A stretch of DNA of 64,000 nucleotides from positions 2,513,508 to 2,577,507 of the forward strand of contig NZ_LGRA01000021.1 in the NCBI RefSeq assembly GCF_003116095.1. The letters run 5' to 3'. The position numbers and the translations under genes were made by a program. Under the pieces are notes generated by a model. The model was not told where the DNA came from, ran no database searches, and saw only the letters and a program-made list of their open reading frames with translations. This DNA is from Azospirillum sp. TSO35-2 (lineage in GTDB: Bacteria > Pseudomonadota > Alphaproteobacteria > Azospirillales > Azospirillaceae). Positions 32,545-43,832 of this stretch are shown here, piece after piece. The first letter of the stretch is position 1, and every line of letters begins with the position of its first letter.

Positions 32545-34335
32545 TCAGAACGCCGCGTCTTCCAGTTCCATCAGCGGCTTGGCGCCGGCCGTGATGGTGA
32601 TGAACAGGCTGTTCACCTGGGGCAGCAGCTTGGCCATGTAGAAGCGCGCGGTCGTGATCTTCGCCTCGTAGAAGGCGGCGTTGCCGTCGCCGGCCGCCAG
32701 CTTCGCCTTGGCCGCCTTGACCATGGTCAGCCAGCTCCAGCCCAGCGCCACCAGCCCGAACAGGCGCAGGTAGTCGGACGCCGCAGCCCCCGCCTCCTCC
32801 GGATCCTTCAGGCCCTTCTGGGCGATCAGGGCGGTCGCCTGCTGCAGCTTGGCGAAGGCCTTGGCCAGCGGCATCACGAACTCGCCCAGCTCGTCGTCCT
32901 CCATGCCGGCCTCGATGTCGCGGCCGACCGGGTGGAAGAAGTGGCGCAGCAGGCGGCCCATGTCCTGCGGCAGCTTGCGGCCGACGAGGTCGAGCGCCTG
33001 GATGCCGTTGGTGCCTTCGTAGATCTGGCAGATGCGGGCGTCGCGGACATACTGCTCGACGCCGGTTTCCCAGATGAAGCCGTGGCCGCCATGGACCTGC
33101 ACGGCGATGTTGGCCGACTCGAAGCCGATGTCGGTGAACAGCGCCTTGACGATCGGCGTCATCAGCTGGACGAACTCGTCGCTGTCGCGCTTGGTGCGCG
33201 GGTCGGCGTGCCGCTCCGCCACGTCGAGGTGATAGGCGACCAGCGCGCCGAGCGCGCGGGCGCCCTCGGTGTAGGCGCGGGCGGTCATCAGGTTCTTGCG
33301 CACGTCGGGATGGACGATGATCGGGTCGGCCGGCTTGTCCGGCGCCTTCACCCCCGACAGCGAGCGGCCCTGGAGCCGTTCGCGGGCGTAGTTGACGGCG
33401 TTCTGATAGCTGACCTCGGACAGCCCCAGCCCCTGGATGCCCACGGCCAGGCGGGCCGCGTTCATCATCACGAACATGGCGCGCATGCCCTTGTGCGGTT
33501 CGCCGACCAGCCAGCCGGTGGCGTCCTCGAAGTTCATGACGCAGGTCGACGACGCCTTGATCCCCATCTTGTGCTCGATGGAGCCGCAGGCGACGCCGTT
33601 GAGCGCGCCGGGGGTGCCGTCTTCCTTGGCCAAGAACTTCGGCACCAGGAACAGGCTGATGCCGCGGGTCCCGGCCGGGGCGTCGGGCAGGCGGGCCAGC
33701 ACCAGATGCAGGATGTTCTCGGTCAGGTCATGCTCGCCGGCCGAGATGAAGATCTTGGTGCCGGTGATCGTGTAGCCGCCCTGCTCGTCCGGCACCGCCT
33801 TGGTGCGGATGATGCCGAGGTCGGTGCCGCAATGCGGCTCGGTCAGGCACATGGTGCCGGACCAGGTGCCGTCGACCAGCTTGGGCAGGAAGCGCTGCTT
33901 CAGCTCGTCCGAGCCGTACATCGACAGCGCGTTGTAGGCGCCGAGCGACAGGCCGGGATACATGCCGAAACTGAGGTTGGCGGAGCAGATGAACTCCTCC
34001 AGCATGATGTTGACCAGCTTCGGCAGACCCTGCCCGCCATAGGCCGGGTCGCAGGCCAGACCCTGCCAGCCGGCCTCGATGTAGGTGGCGTAGGCTTCCT
34101 TGAAGCCCTTCGGCGTGCGGACCACGCCGTTCTCGAAATGGCAGCCCTCGCCGTCGCCGGACTGGTTCAGCGGGAACAGCACCTCCTCGCACAGCTTGGC
34201 GCCTTCCTCCAGCACTTGGCCAACGAGTTCCGGCGTCGCCTCCTCATAGCCCGGCAGGGCCGACAGCTTGTCCAGCCCGACGATCTCGTCGAGGACGAAG
34301 CGCACATCCTCCAGCGGAGCCTTGTAGATCGGCAT
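32545..34335 (-). CDS. Acyl-CoA dehydrogenase (long type, 596 residues)
   Basis: FAD enzyme for the first oxidation step of beta-oxidation. It is of the ~600-residue type with an extra C-terminal domain, not the 380-residue form. It has the N-terminal MPIYKAPLEDVRFVLDEI block of this subfamily, the FAD/substrate motifs GTMCLTEPHCGTDLGIIRT and YTITGTKIFISAGEHDLTEN, and the catalytic Glu440 in CQIYEGTNGIQALDLVGRKL. It is last in the operon, 16 bases after the hydratase/dehydrogenase gene, and is followed by a strong terminator. Chain-length specificity is unknown. Confidence 0.93.
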   Translation of the reverse strand: MPIYKAPLEDVRFVLDEIVGLDKLSALPGYEEATPELVGQVLEEGAKLCEEVLFPLNQSGDGEGCHFENGVVRTPKGFKEAYATYIEAGWQGLACDPAYGGQGLPKLVNIMLEEFICSANLSFGMYPGLSLGAYNALSMYGSDELKQRFLPKLVDGTWSGTMCLTEPHCGTDLGIIRTKAVPDEQGGYTITGTKIFISAGEHDLTENILHLVLARLPDAPAGTRGISLFLVPKFLAKEDGTPGALNGVACGSIEHKMGIKASSTCVMNFEDATGWLVGEPHKGMRAMFVMMNAARLAVGIQGLGLSEVSYQNAVNYARERLQGRSLSGVKAPDKPADPIIVHPDVRKNLMTARAYTEGARALGALVAYHLDVAERHADPRTKRDSDEFVQLMTPIVKALFTDIGFESANIAVQVHGGHGFIWETGVEQYVRDARICQIYEGTNGIQALDLVGRKLPQDMGRLLRHFFHPVGRDIEAGMEDDELGEFVMPLAKAFAKLQQATALIAQKGLKDPEEAGAAASDYLRLFGLVALGWSWLTMVKAAKAKLAAGDGNAAFYEAKITTARFYMAKLLPQVNSLFITITAGAKPLMELEDAAF

Positions 34336-34351
34336 CTCTCGTTCCTCCCCC

Positions 34352-36685
<2,334 letters not shown>

Positions 36686-36711
36686 TGAGTGGTTCCTCCC
36701 CTCGTCCGCCG

Positions 36712-37848
36712 TCAGACCGCTTCCAGGATGGTGGCGATGCCCTGGCCGCCGCCGATGCACTGGGTCGCCAGCGCGAACTGCTTGCCTTCGCGCTTCAGCA
36801 GCGACGCCGCCTTGCCGGTGATGCGGGCGCCGGTGGCGCCCAGCGGGTGGCCGAGCGCCAGCGCGCCGCCGTCCAGGTTGATCTTGCCCGGATCGATGTC
36901 GAGGTCGCGCAGGCAGGCGAGCGACTGGGACGAGAAGGCCTCGTTGATCTCGACGATGTCGATGTCGTTGATCGACAGGCCGGCGCGGGCCAGCGCCTTG
37001 CGGGTCGCCGGGATCGGGCCGAGCCCCATCAGGTCGGGGGCGCAGCCGGCGACGGCGACCGAGCGGATCTTCGCCAGGATCGGCAGGCCGTTGGCCCGGG
37101 CGTACTCCTCCGTCGTCACCAGCACGACCGACGCGCCGTCGGTCAGCGGCGAGGAGGTGCCGGCGGTGACCGACCCGTCGGCGATGAAGGCCGGCTTCAG
37201 GCCCGACAGCCCCTCGACGGTGGTGCCGGGGCGGATGCAGCCGTCCTTGTCGACCAGACCGGCCGGCGTCTCGATGCCGACGATCTCGTCCGACAGGCGG
37301 CCGGCGGCCTGGGCCTCGGCGGCCTTGGCGTGCGAGGAGACGGCCAGCGCCTCCTGGTCGGCGCGGGCGATGCCGTACTGGCGGGCGACATTCTCGGCGG
37401 TGATGCCCATCGAGCAGTAGGCTTCCGGATAGGCTGCCTTCAGCGCCGGGTTCGGCATCGGGTTGAAGCCCATGATCGGCACGCGGGTCATCGACTCGAC
37501 GCCGCCGCAGACGAAGACCTCGCCGGCGCCCATCTGGATGGCGCCCGCCGCCTGGTGGATCGCCTGCATCGACGAGCCGCAATAGCGGTTGACCGTGGTG
37601 GCCGCCGCGGTCTGCGGCAGCTTGGCCAGGAAGGAGATGGTGCGGGCGACGTTCAGCCCCTGCTCGCCCTCCGGGAAGGAGCAGCCGACGATCACATCCT
37701 CGATGTCGTCGGTCTTCAGGCCGGTGCGCTCGACCAGCGCCGCGATGACGCGGGCCAGCAGATCGTCGGGGCGGACCTTGGTCAGTTCGCCCTTGTGGGC
37801 GAAGGCGAAGGGCGAACGGGCGTAACCGGCGATGACGACCGACTTCAT
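36712..37848 (-). CDS. fadA: Acetyl-CoA C-acyltransferase (thiolase)
   Basis: Last step of the beta-oxidation cycle, thiolytic cleavage of 3-ketoacyl-CoA. 378 residues with the active-site Cys90 in VNRYCGSSMQAIHQAA, the GHPLGATGARI histidine motif and CIGGGQGIA with the second cysteine near the C-terminus. Its ATG overlaps the stop of the MerR regulator by four bases (ATGA), so regulator and enzymes are one transcript. The name fadA is given for function and operon position. Confidence 0.93.
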   Translation of the reverse strand: MKSVVIAGYARSPFAFAHKGELTKVRPDDLLARVIAALVERTGLKTDDIEDVIVGCSFPEGEQGLNVARTISFLAKLPQTAAATTVNRYCGSSMQAIHQAAGAIQMGAGEVFVCGGVESMTRVPIMGFNPMPNPALKAAYPEAYCSMGITAENVARQYGIARADQEALAVSSHAKAAEAQAAGRLSDEIVGIETPAGLVDKDGCIRPGTTVEGLSGLKPAFIADGSVTAGTSSPLTDGASVVLVTTEEYARANGLPILAKIRSVAVAGCAPDLMGLGPIPATRKALARAGLSINDIDIVEINEAFSSQSLACLRDLDIDPGKINLDGGALALGHPLGATGARITGKAASLLKREGKQFALATQCIGGGQGIATILEAV

Positions 37849-38315
37849 GAGTGCTTCTCCTCCATTCCATGCGTCTCCGTGATGCCGTTGCGGCGAAGAT
37901 GCTCGGAGATCTGGGTGTCGATGGTGCGCAGCTCCGACAGCGTCTGCTGGACGTCGCGGAGCTGCTGTTCAAGCGCGAGGATCCGGCCGCGGGCGAGGGA
38001 GCGCATGTAGCGCATCTGCTCGATCTGGGCGTCGTCCGTGTCGTAGAGGTTCAGGAAATCCTTGATTTCGGCCAGGCTGAAGCCCAGCCGCTTGCCCCGG
38101 CAGATCAGCGCCAGCCGGGCGCGGTCGCGATGGCCGTAGACCCGGGCGGTGCCGGCGCGTTCCGGCGTCAGCAGCCCTTCGTCCTCGTAATGGCGGATGG
38201 TGCGGTGGGTCAGCCCGAACTCCCCGGCCAGTTCGCCGATGGCGAGCCGGATGGCCGGACCGTTCAGGTCCGCCCCCTCCCCCATCATGCCGGTGCCGCT
38301 CGCCGACCAGTCCAC
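37845..38315 (-). CDS. MerR-family regulator of acyl-CoA degradation (LiuR-like)
   Basis: 156 residues. The winged helix-turn-helix is IGELAGEFGLTHRTIRHYED followed by EGLLTPERAGTARVYGHRDR, and a long C-terminal dimerisation helix runs from EIKDFLNLYDTDDAQIEQ onward. It matches LiuR-type MerR repressors of fatty-acid and branched-chain amino-acid catabolism. The frame is open to a GTG at 38366, which would place coding sequence over the likely operator. I chose GTG 38315, which has GGAGGGGG six bases upstream; ATG 38333 and ATG 38288 are alternatives. It is first in the operon and probably represses it in the absence of an acyl-CoA ligand. Confidence 0.87.
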   Translation of the reverse strand: MDWSASGTGMMGEGADLNGPAIRLAIGELAGEFGLTHRTIRHYEDEGLLTPERAGTARVYGHRDRARLALICRGKRLGFSLAEIKDFLNLYDTDDAQIEQMRYMRSLARGRILALEQQLRDVQQTLSELRTIDTQISEHLRRNGITETHGMEEKHS

Positions 38316-38651
38316 GCCGTGCCCCCTCCGCATCGTTCCCTGACGTTTACGTAAAGGTAAGGTCACTGCCGCACGCTGTCAACAGACTTGTTGACCCCAC
38401 AAACCACTTTGCCCGGACGGCCGACGGCGCCCGGTCCGTCCGCTCCACCAACGGGTGCGGCGCGCCCGCGCAGTGACAGGATGCCACGCTCCGGCGCCGG
38501 CACCGGCTATGGCAGGCTCCGCCCTTGGGAGAGCATGCCCGACCCCGGTTCCATCATATGGGGACCGGACAGAGCCGATGCACAGACGGCCGGAAAGGCC
38601 GCGGAACGCATCGGATTCGGGCGGATCAGGACAGGGGAGAGGAGACGACCC
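38316..38651. other. 336-bp divergent gap between the MerR regulator and a small membrane gene
   Basis: It contains the palindrome at 38343-38358, the ribosome site of the regulator (38322-38329) and, at the right end, the ribosome site of the small gene (GGGGAGAGGAG, around 38635-38645). No gene is supported between 38360 and 38630. Confidence 0.55.
38343..38358. promoter_or_regulatory. Probable operator of the MerR-controlled fad-type operon
   Basis: ACGTTTACGTAAAGGT is a 16-bp palindrome with one mismatched pair and a perfect core TTTACGTAAA (38346-38355). It lies 28 bases upstream of the chosen GTG start. LiuR-type MerR regulators bind similar TTTACGT-containing palindromes, so autoregulation of the operon is likely. 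Confidence 0.65.
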
Positions 38652-38837
38652 ATGTCGGCGCGCGTCATCGTATCGCTGGGTGTCTGGATACTGGTCACGG
38701 TGCTGCTCGGCACGCTGACCATCGGTCTGGCGCTGGCCTTCTATGTGCTGCTGACCGTGTGCTTTGCGGTGCTCGTGCTGGCGCTGACGCTGCTCGCCCG
38801 CCGGCGCGACGACCGGCGGGACCACAGTTACCTGTAG
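38652..38837 (+). CDS. Small membrane protein (61 residues)
   Basis: ATG 38652 follows a strong ribosome site (GGGGAGAGGAGACGACCC before ATG). The protein has one long or two short hydrophobic segments (VSLGVWILVTVLLGTLTIGL then FYVLLTVCFAVLVLALTLL) and a charged C-terminus RRRDDRRDHSYL, predicting the tail in the cytoplasm. It is too short to assign. Its stop is six bases from the convergent alpha-2-macroglobulin stop. The longer frame that includes it lacks support upstream. Confidence 0.65.
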   Translation: MSARVIVSLGVWILVTVLLGTLTIGLALAFYVLLTVCFAVLVLALTLLARRRDDRRDHSYL

Positions 38838-38843
38838 AGACTT

Positions 38844-41800
38844 TTACTCCGGCAGCACCCGCAGGCGCGACACGGCGGTGCGGGCCGACAGGTGCGGACG
38901 CTGCTGGTCCTCGACCGTCGCGCCGGGGGCGGCGAAGTCGCCGGCGGTGACGGCGCGGACCAGATAGACCAGCCGGAAGCGCGGCGCCGCCTTGGTCAGG
39001 TCGACCGCGGCGACGAAGCGGTCGTCGCGGAACTCGACGTTGCGGGTGGCCGACAGCTCGCCCAGCCAGGACAGCTTGCCGAGCTGGCCGCTGTTGGCGA
39101 GCCGGACATTCTCGATCTCCAGGCCGGCCGGCAGCGGATCGCTGACCAGCACCGCGTGGTCGAGCGGGTCGGCCACCTCGCCCTCCAGCGTCACCACCAG
39201 CAGGTCGTTGCGGCGCACCCCGGCCGGGTCGACCGGCCGGCCGGCCATGTCGAACAGGCGGCGGCGGATGGTCATCCCCTGCTCTTCCGCCGCGGCCGGC
39301 TGGTCGGGGACGCCGACCACCGACACGGTCTGGCGCACCTCGCCGCCCAGGTTGCGGATCGCCGGCGGCGCCGCCGGGTCGACGCGCAGCACCTGCGGCT
39401 TGGCATTCTCCACCGTCTGCTCGCCGATCGCCAGCTTCATCGGCGGGGCGCGGTCGGCCAGCGCCTTGGCCGCCAGCAGCAGCCACGCCTGCTCCTGCGG
39501 GCTGGTGACGCGGACGGCGGCGAAGGTCTTGGCGACGCGCTCGGCGGCCTGGAGGATGCGGTCGCGCTCCACCGCCCCGCTCTCCGCCATCAGCGCCACC
39601 ACCCCGGCCTCGTCGCGCAGGGAGGAGCCGTGGTCGCGCAGGCTGGCGGTCACCATGCGGGCGCCGGTCAGCTTGGCGAAGGCCTCGGCCGCCCCACCCT
39701 GGTCGCCGAGCAGCGCGGTGGCGGCGGCGATCTGCGCCCGGCCGAAGTCGGTCTGCAGGCGGTCCCAATAGACCTCGCGGAAATAGCGCACCGCGCCGGC
39801 GTCGGTCATCTTGGCGCGCGCCAGCACGTGGAGCGCGTAGGCGCGGCCCGGCAGGTCGGCGGTTTCGACCCAGGCGTTGTCGATGGCCTGCTTCAGCCAG
39901 TCCAGCCCCTTGCGGTAGGGCTGGTCGGGGATGCGGTAGCCGGCGGCCTTGGCCCGGCCCAGCGTGTCGACGGCGTAGGCGGTCAGCCAGGGGTCGAGGT
40001 CGCCCTTCGGCGACCAGGCGGCGAAGGCGCCGTCCAGCCGCTGGAAGGTCAGCAGCCGGTCGATGCCGCGCTGCACCCGGGCCTTGATCCGGTCCTCCGG
40101 CGCGATGCCCAGGCCGGCGGCGACGTCGCTCATCGACAGCAGCGGCAGCAGCCGGCTGGCCGTCTGCTCCGCCCCGCCGACGGCGGACCGGTCGAGCGCG
40201 AACAGCAGGCCCGGCACGTCCAGGTCGGGCAGCGGCGACACAGCCGCCCCCATCGCCACCGTCTCCGGCCGCAGCCCGACGGCGAGGTCGGGCGGGATGG
40301 TCAGGCTCTTGTCGGTCGGCAGGGCGGCGACGGAGCGGCGCGACACCGGCGGCGAGGCCGGGCGCACCGTCACGTCCCAGCGGCGGGTGACGCGCACCCC
40401 GGCCGGCCCGGTGACGTCGAGCGTGACGTGGCCGGCGCCCACCGCGGTGGCGGTCAGCACCCGGCCGGCGGTCGCCCGCTTGCCGCGCGCGAGGTTCGGC
40501 GCCGTCAGCGCGCCGCCGTCGACCGACACCGCGCCATCGGCGCTGAGCGTCATCGTGTAGTCGCCGGCCGGGCCGTTCAGGTTGTCGAGCGACAGCAGCG
40601 CCTGCGCCTGGTCGCCGGGGGCGAGGAAGCGCGGCAGCACCGCGTCGGCGACGACCGGGTCGCGGACCAGCACATGGCTTTCGGCGTGGCCGATGCGGCC
40701 GCCGCTCCAGGCCACCGCCATCAGCCGCAGCCGGCCCTGGAAATCGGGCAGGTCGAAGGGCACCGACAGCTTGCCGTCGGCCCCGACCGTCAGGATGCCG
40801 GAATAGAGCGAGACCACCCGTTCCGACTTGGGCGGCACCAGCCCGGCGATCTGGCGCAGGCGCGGCGCCGGCACCACCGGGGTGCGGGCGTTCTCCAGCC
40901 CGGCCGGGTCGATCAACCGGCCGTAGGAATCGCGCAGCTCGACGTTCAGCGGCCGTTTGCCCAGGTAATGGCGGGCCGGGTCGGGCGTCGGCTGGTCGGT
41001 CAGCTGCATCACCGATTCGTCGACCGCGGCCAGCGTGACGTAGGCCGGCTGGCCCTCCGGCACGCCCTGCACCGTGACCTCGGCGGTCATGGCCCGGCGC
41101 GGTTCCACCTCGGCCGGGGCCGACAGGCGCAGGTCCAGCGTGCGCGGCTCCTTGTCCATCGCCAGCCAGGACAGGCCGACGGCGCGGCGCGGCGGCTTCT
41201 TCGACTGCGGGTCGGCGGTGGCAAAGGCGGTCGCCAGCACATAGGCGCCGCCGGTCCAGCCGGCACCGACCGGGACCTCCAGGAAGGCGCCCTGCGGCCC
41301 GATGGCGCGGGTGACGGCGTAGGTGACGCCGCGGTCGGCCACCGCGACCAGCACTTGGCTGTCATAGGGCGGCTTGACGAACACCCAGGCGCTGTCGCCG
41401 CTGCGGTAGGACGGCATCATCACCGTGACGTCGACCCCGTCGGGCCGCTCGCCGGCGGTCGGCGTCATCCACCAGCCGGCGGCGAAGCGCAGGCTGCTGG
41501 CGACCCCGGTCTTGGAATCGAACACCTCCAGCCGGTAGCGGCCGGCGGCGACCGGCGCCTCGACCGCCGTCGGGGTGCCGGCGGCGACCGACAGGGTGCC
41601 GCCGGTCACGCGCTGGTCCTTGACGGTGACCTTGTAGTCCCAGCGGCCGTTCGCCTCGTACCAGGCGTAGTCGTACTCCTCCTCGAACAGTTCGTAGGAG
41701 AGGTCGGCGCGGTCGGTCGGCTTGCCGTCCGGCCCGACGGCGATGACGTCGAAGCCGGCGGTCGCCCCCTCCGGCACGCCGTCGCCCTCGAAGCGCGGCT

Positions 41801-43610
41801 TGATGCCGATGGCGAAGGGCTGGTGGCGCACCGGCAGGACGAAGTCGCGGCCGACCGGGCGGCCGCCGATGTCGAACAGGGTGGCGCGCACCACCGCTTC
41901 CAGCGGGCGGGTGCTTTCCGGCGGCCGCGGCAGCTTCACCGTCAGCTTGGCGGTGCCGGCGGCGTCGGTGATGAAGCCCGGCAGGTCGGCGCGCGTCGCC
42001 TTCACCTCCTCCTGCGCCAGACCGAAGCGGTAGCCCGGCAGGTCGGGGTAGGGGTTGGCGGCGGCGCGCAGCGACACCGTCAGCTCGCCCGGCAGGCCGG
42101 CGGCCGGCGCGCCGTAGAGATAGTGGCTGTCCAGCGTGATCGACGCCTCGCCGTCGGCCGCCAGCTCGGTGGTCGGCGAGGCGAGCGCGAGGTCGAGCCG
42201 CGGCGGGACGAAATCCTCCAGCAGGAACTCGGCCCGGCCGATCGCCGGCCCGTCCGGTTCGGCGTGGGCGGTGACGGTCCAGGTGCCGGGATAGGCGTTC
42301 ATCGGCAGATCGATGCGGGTGGCGTAGCCGCCGGCCCCGGCCTCGGTCAGGCCGCGGCGCTCCACCTCGAAGCCGTCGGGGCGCAGGATGCGCAGGGTCA
42401 GCGCCTTGCCGGCCGGCGGCGGGTTGAGGTCGGCCTCGCGCAGCAGGGCGGTCAGCTGCACCGTCTCGCCCGGCCGGTAGATGCCGCGTTCGGTGTAGAG
42501 ATAGGCGTCCAGCCCGCCGGCCGCCGGACGGACCGGAGCGGCCTTGTCCGGCTGTTCGGCTGGCGGCGGACCGCCGGCGGTCAGGTCGAGCACGCCGAAA
42601 TCGCCGTCGCCGCGCGCGGCGAACAGCGCCTGCACCGGCTCCGCCCCGCCCTTGCGCAGGGCGGCGAGGTCGAAGCGGCCCAGCCCGTCGTCGCCGGTCT
42701 GCACCCGGCCCAGCTCGGCGCCGTTGCGGGCGACCAGACGCAGCTCGACCCCGGCGGCCGGGGCGGCGGTCTGGACGGAGCGGGCGAAGACCACCAGCGA
42801 ATCCTCGCCCAGGATGGTGTTCAGCCCGAGGTCGGAGACGACGAACCACTGGGTCGCCTTGCGGTCCCAGCCGCCCGGCTTGATCTCGTCGGCGCCGGCC
42901 ACCGCGACGTAGACGCCCGGCTCCAGCTTGCCCAGCACGGCGTCGATCGGAAAGGCGGTGGTGACGGTCTTGTTCGGCTGGTTGCCGATGCCCATCTCGC
43001 CGCGCCAGACCTCCTGCCCCGACTTGTCGAGGATCTCGCCGATGTCGTAGTCGGTCATCTGCTGGGTGATGCGGCCGAAATAGATCTTCTCGACCAGCGC
43101 GCGGTCGGTGATGCGCAGGACCTGCAGCTTCGCCCGGTCCAGGTTGATGGAGCGCAGCGGCAGCCCGTCCGCCCCGACGCGCGGCAGGATGTAGCCGGCG
43201 CCGCGGAAGGCCAGCGACGGCTTGCGGTTGGGCACCTGCACCTCGCGGGTGTCGGCGGCCGGCAGCCGCTTGCCGTCGGCGCCGGGCAGCCCGTCCTTCA
43301 GCGTGATGCGGTAGGTCTCGCCATGGCGCAGCCCCTCCACGCACAGGGTGCGGTCGCGGGCGATGGCGGCGCCGTCGATCTCCGGCTGCGCCTCGACATA
43401 GTCGCGGTAATTGACCGCGCGCGAGCGCTCCAGCCGGTCGGTGAAGGTGAAGCAGGCCTGGGGCGTGTCGCGCTCCGCCACCACCTCGACGCCGGACACG
43501 CCGAAGGGCACCGGCTCGACCGGCGGATCGGCGGCCAGCAAGGGGGACGCGACCAGCGTGCCGGAGCACGCGACGAGAACGGCACAGACACGCGCCAGCG
43601 CACGCAACAT
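38844..43610 (-). CDS. Bacterial alpha-2-macroglobulin family protein lacking the thioester cysteine
   Basis: 1588 residues. ATG 43610 starts a signal peptide (MLRALARVCAVLVACSG...ASPLLAADP); LVAC at 12-15 could be a lipobox, with an alternative signal peptidase I site after LLAA. The central part has repeated macroglobulin beta-sandwich domains (YIYTERGIYRPG-like block at DAYLYTERGIYRPGETVQLT) and the late part an alpha/alpha toroid (LTFQRLDGAFAAWSPKGDLD). The expected CxEQ thioester reads GGAEQ, with Gly1146 in place of Cys, so covalent trapping of proteases is unlikely. This is as in YfaS-type proteins. No pbpC neighbour is present. Role: periplasmic protection or structural; not provable from sequence. 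Confidence 0.92.
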   Translation of the reverse strand: MLRALARVCAVLVACSGTLVASPLLAADPPVEPVPFGVSGVEVVAERDTPQACFTFTDRLERSRAVNYRDYVEAQPEIDGAAIARDRTLCVEGLRHGETYRITLKDGLPGADGKRLPAADTREVQVPNRKPSLAFRGAGYILPRVGADGLPLRSINLDRAKLQVLRITDRALVEKIYFGRITQQMTDYDIGEILDKSGQEVWRGEMGIGNQPNKTVTTAFPIDAVLGKLEPGVYVAVAGADEIKPGGWDRKATQWFVVSDLGLNTILGEDSLVVFARSVQTAAPAAGVELRLVARNGAELGRVQTGDDGLGRFDLAALRKGGAEPVQALFAARGDGDFGVLDLTAGGPPPAEQPDKAAPVRPAAGGLDAYLYTERGIYRPGETVQLTALLREADLNPPPAGKALTLRILRPDGFEVERRGLTEAGAGGYATRIDLPMNAYPGTWTVTAHAEPDGPAIGRAEFLLEDFVPPRLDLALASPTTELAADGEASITLDSHYLYGAPAAGLPGELTVSLRAAANPYPDLPGYRFGLAQEEVKATRADLPGFITDAAGTAKLTVKLPRPPESTRPLEAVVRATLFDIGGRPVGRDFVLPVRHQPFAIGIKPRFEGDGVPEGATAGFDVIAVGPDGKPTDRADLSYELFEEEYDYAWYEANGRWDYKVTVKDQRVTGGTLSVAAGTPTAVEAPVAAGRYRLEVFDSKTGVASSLRFAAGWWMTPTAGERPDGVDVTVMMPSYRSGDSAWVFVKPPYDSQVLVAVADRGVTYAVTRAIGPQGAFLEVPVGAGWTGGAYVLATAFATADPQSKKPPRRAVGLSWLAMDKEPRTLDLRLSAPAEVEPRRAMTAEVTVQGVPEGQPAYVTLAAVDESVMQLTDQPTPDPARHYLGKRPLNVELRDSYGRLIDPAGLENARTPVVPAPRLRQIAGLVPPKSERVVSLYSGILTVGADGKLSVPFDLPDFQGRLRLMAVAWSGGRIGHAESHVLVRDPVVADAVLPRFLAPGDQAQALLSLDNLNGPAGDYTMTLSADGAVSVDGGALTAPNLARGKRATAGRVLTATAVGAGHVTLDVTGPAGVRVTRRWDVTVRPASPPVSRRSVAALPTDKSLTIPPDLAVGLRPETVAMGAAVSPLPDLDVPGLLFALDRSAVGGAEQTASRLLPLLSMSDVAAGLGIAPEDRIKARVQRGIDRLLTFQRLDGAFAAWSPKGDLDPWLTAYAVDTLGRAKAAGYRIPDQPYRKGLDWLKQAIDNAWVETADLPGRAYALHVLARAKMTDAGAVRYFREVYWDRLQTDFGRAQIAAATALLGDQGGAAEAFAKLTGARMVTASLRDHGSSLRDEAGVVALMAESGAVERDRILQAAERVAKTFAAVRVTSPQEQAWLLLAAKALADRAPPMKLAIGEQTVENAKPQVLRVDPAAPPAIRNLGGEVRQTVSVVGVPDQPAAAEEQGMTIRRRLFDMAGRPVDPAGVRRNDLLVVTLEGEVADPLDHAVLVSDPLPAGLEIENVRLANSGQLGKLSWLGELSATRNVEFRDDRFVAAVDLTKAAPRFRLVYLVRAVTAGDFAAPGATVEDQQRPHLSARTAVSRLRVLPE

Positions 43611-43832
43611 TCGAGACGAACCCCAATTCCCGGGATGGACCCGCCGCTGCGCAGCCGAGGATAGTCCTGGCGGCGGCTCGGACCCTGGACGAAAACCGCG
43701 CGGAGTATGCCCAAGCGGCCGGCGATTCGCCATGGCTTTGCGGCGGCGCCGCGCAAATCGCCCGCGGCAGCACCAAGCTCATGGGGAAAAACGGGAATCC
43801 CGGCCGTTCAGGCCGCGAATTCCACCGGTCGC

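Noticed and set aside
36712..37972. Extension of the FadN-like frame through the thiolase gene
   Set aside because: The thiolase frame carries Cys90 and the family motifs; the overlapping phase is a shadow, and the FadN-like enzyme starts at its Rossmann fold (36685).
38892..43664. 1590-codon open frame on the plus strand
   Set aside because: Exactly opposite the alpha-2-macroglobulin gene; its Arg/Gln/Val-rich composition and lack of domain features are typical of an antisense shadow in GC-rich coding DNA.
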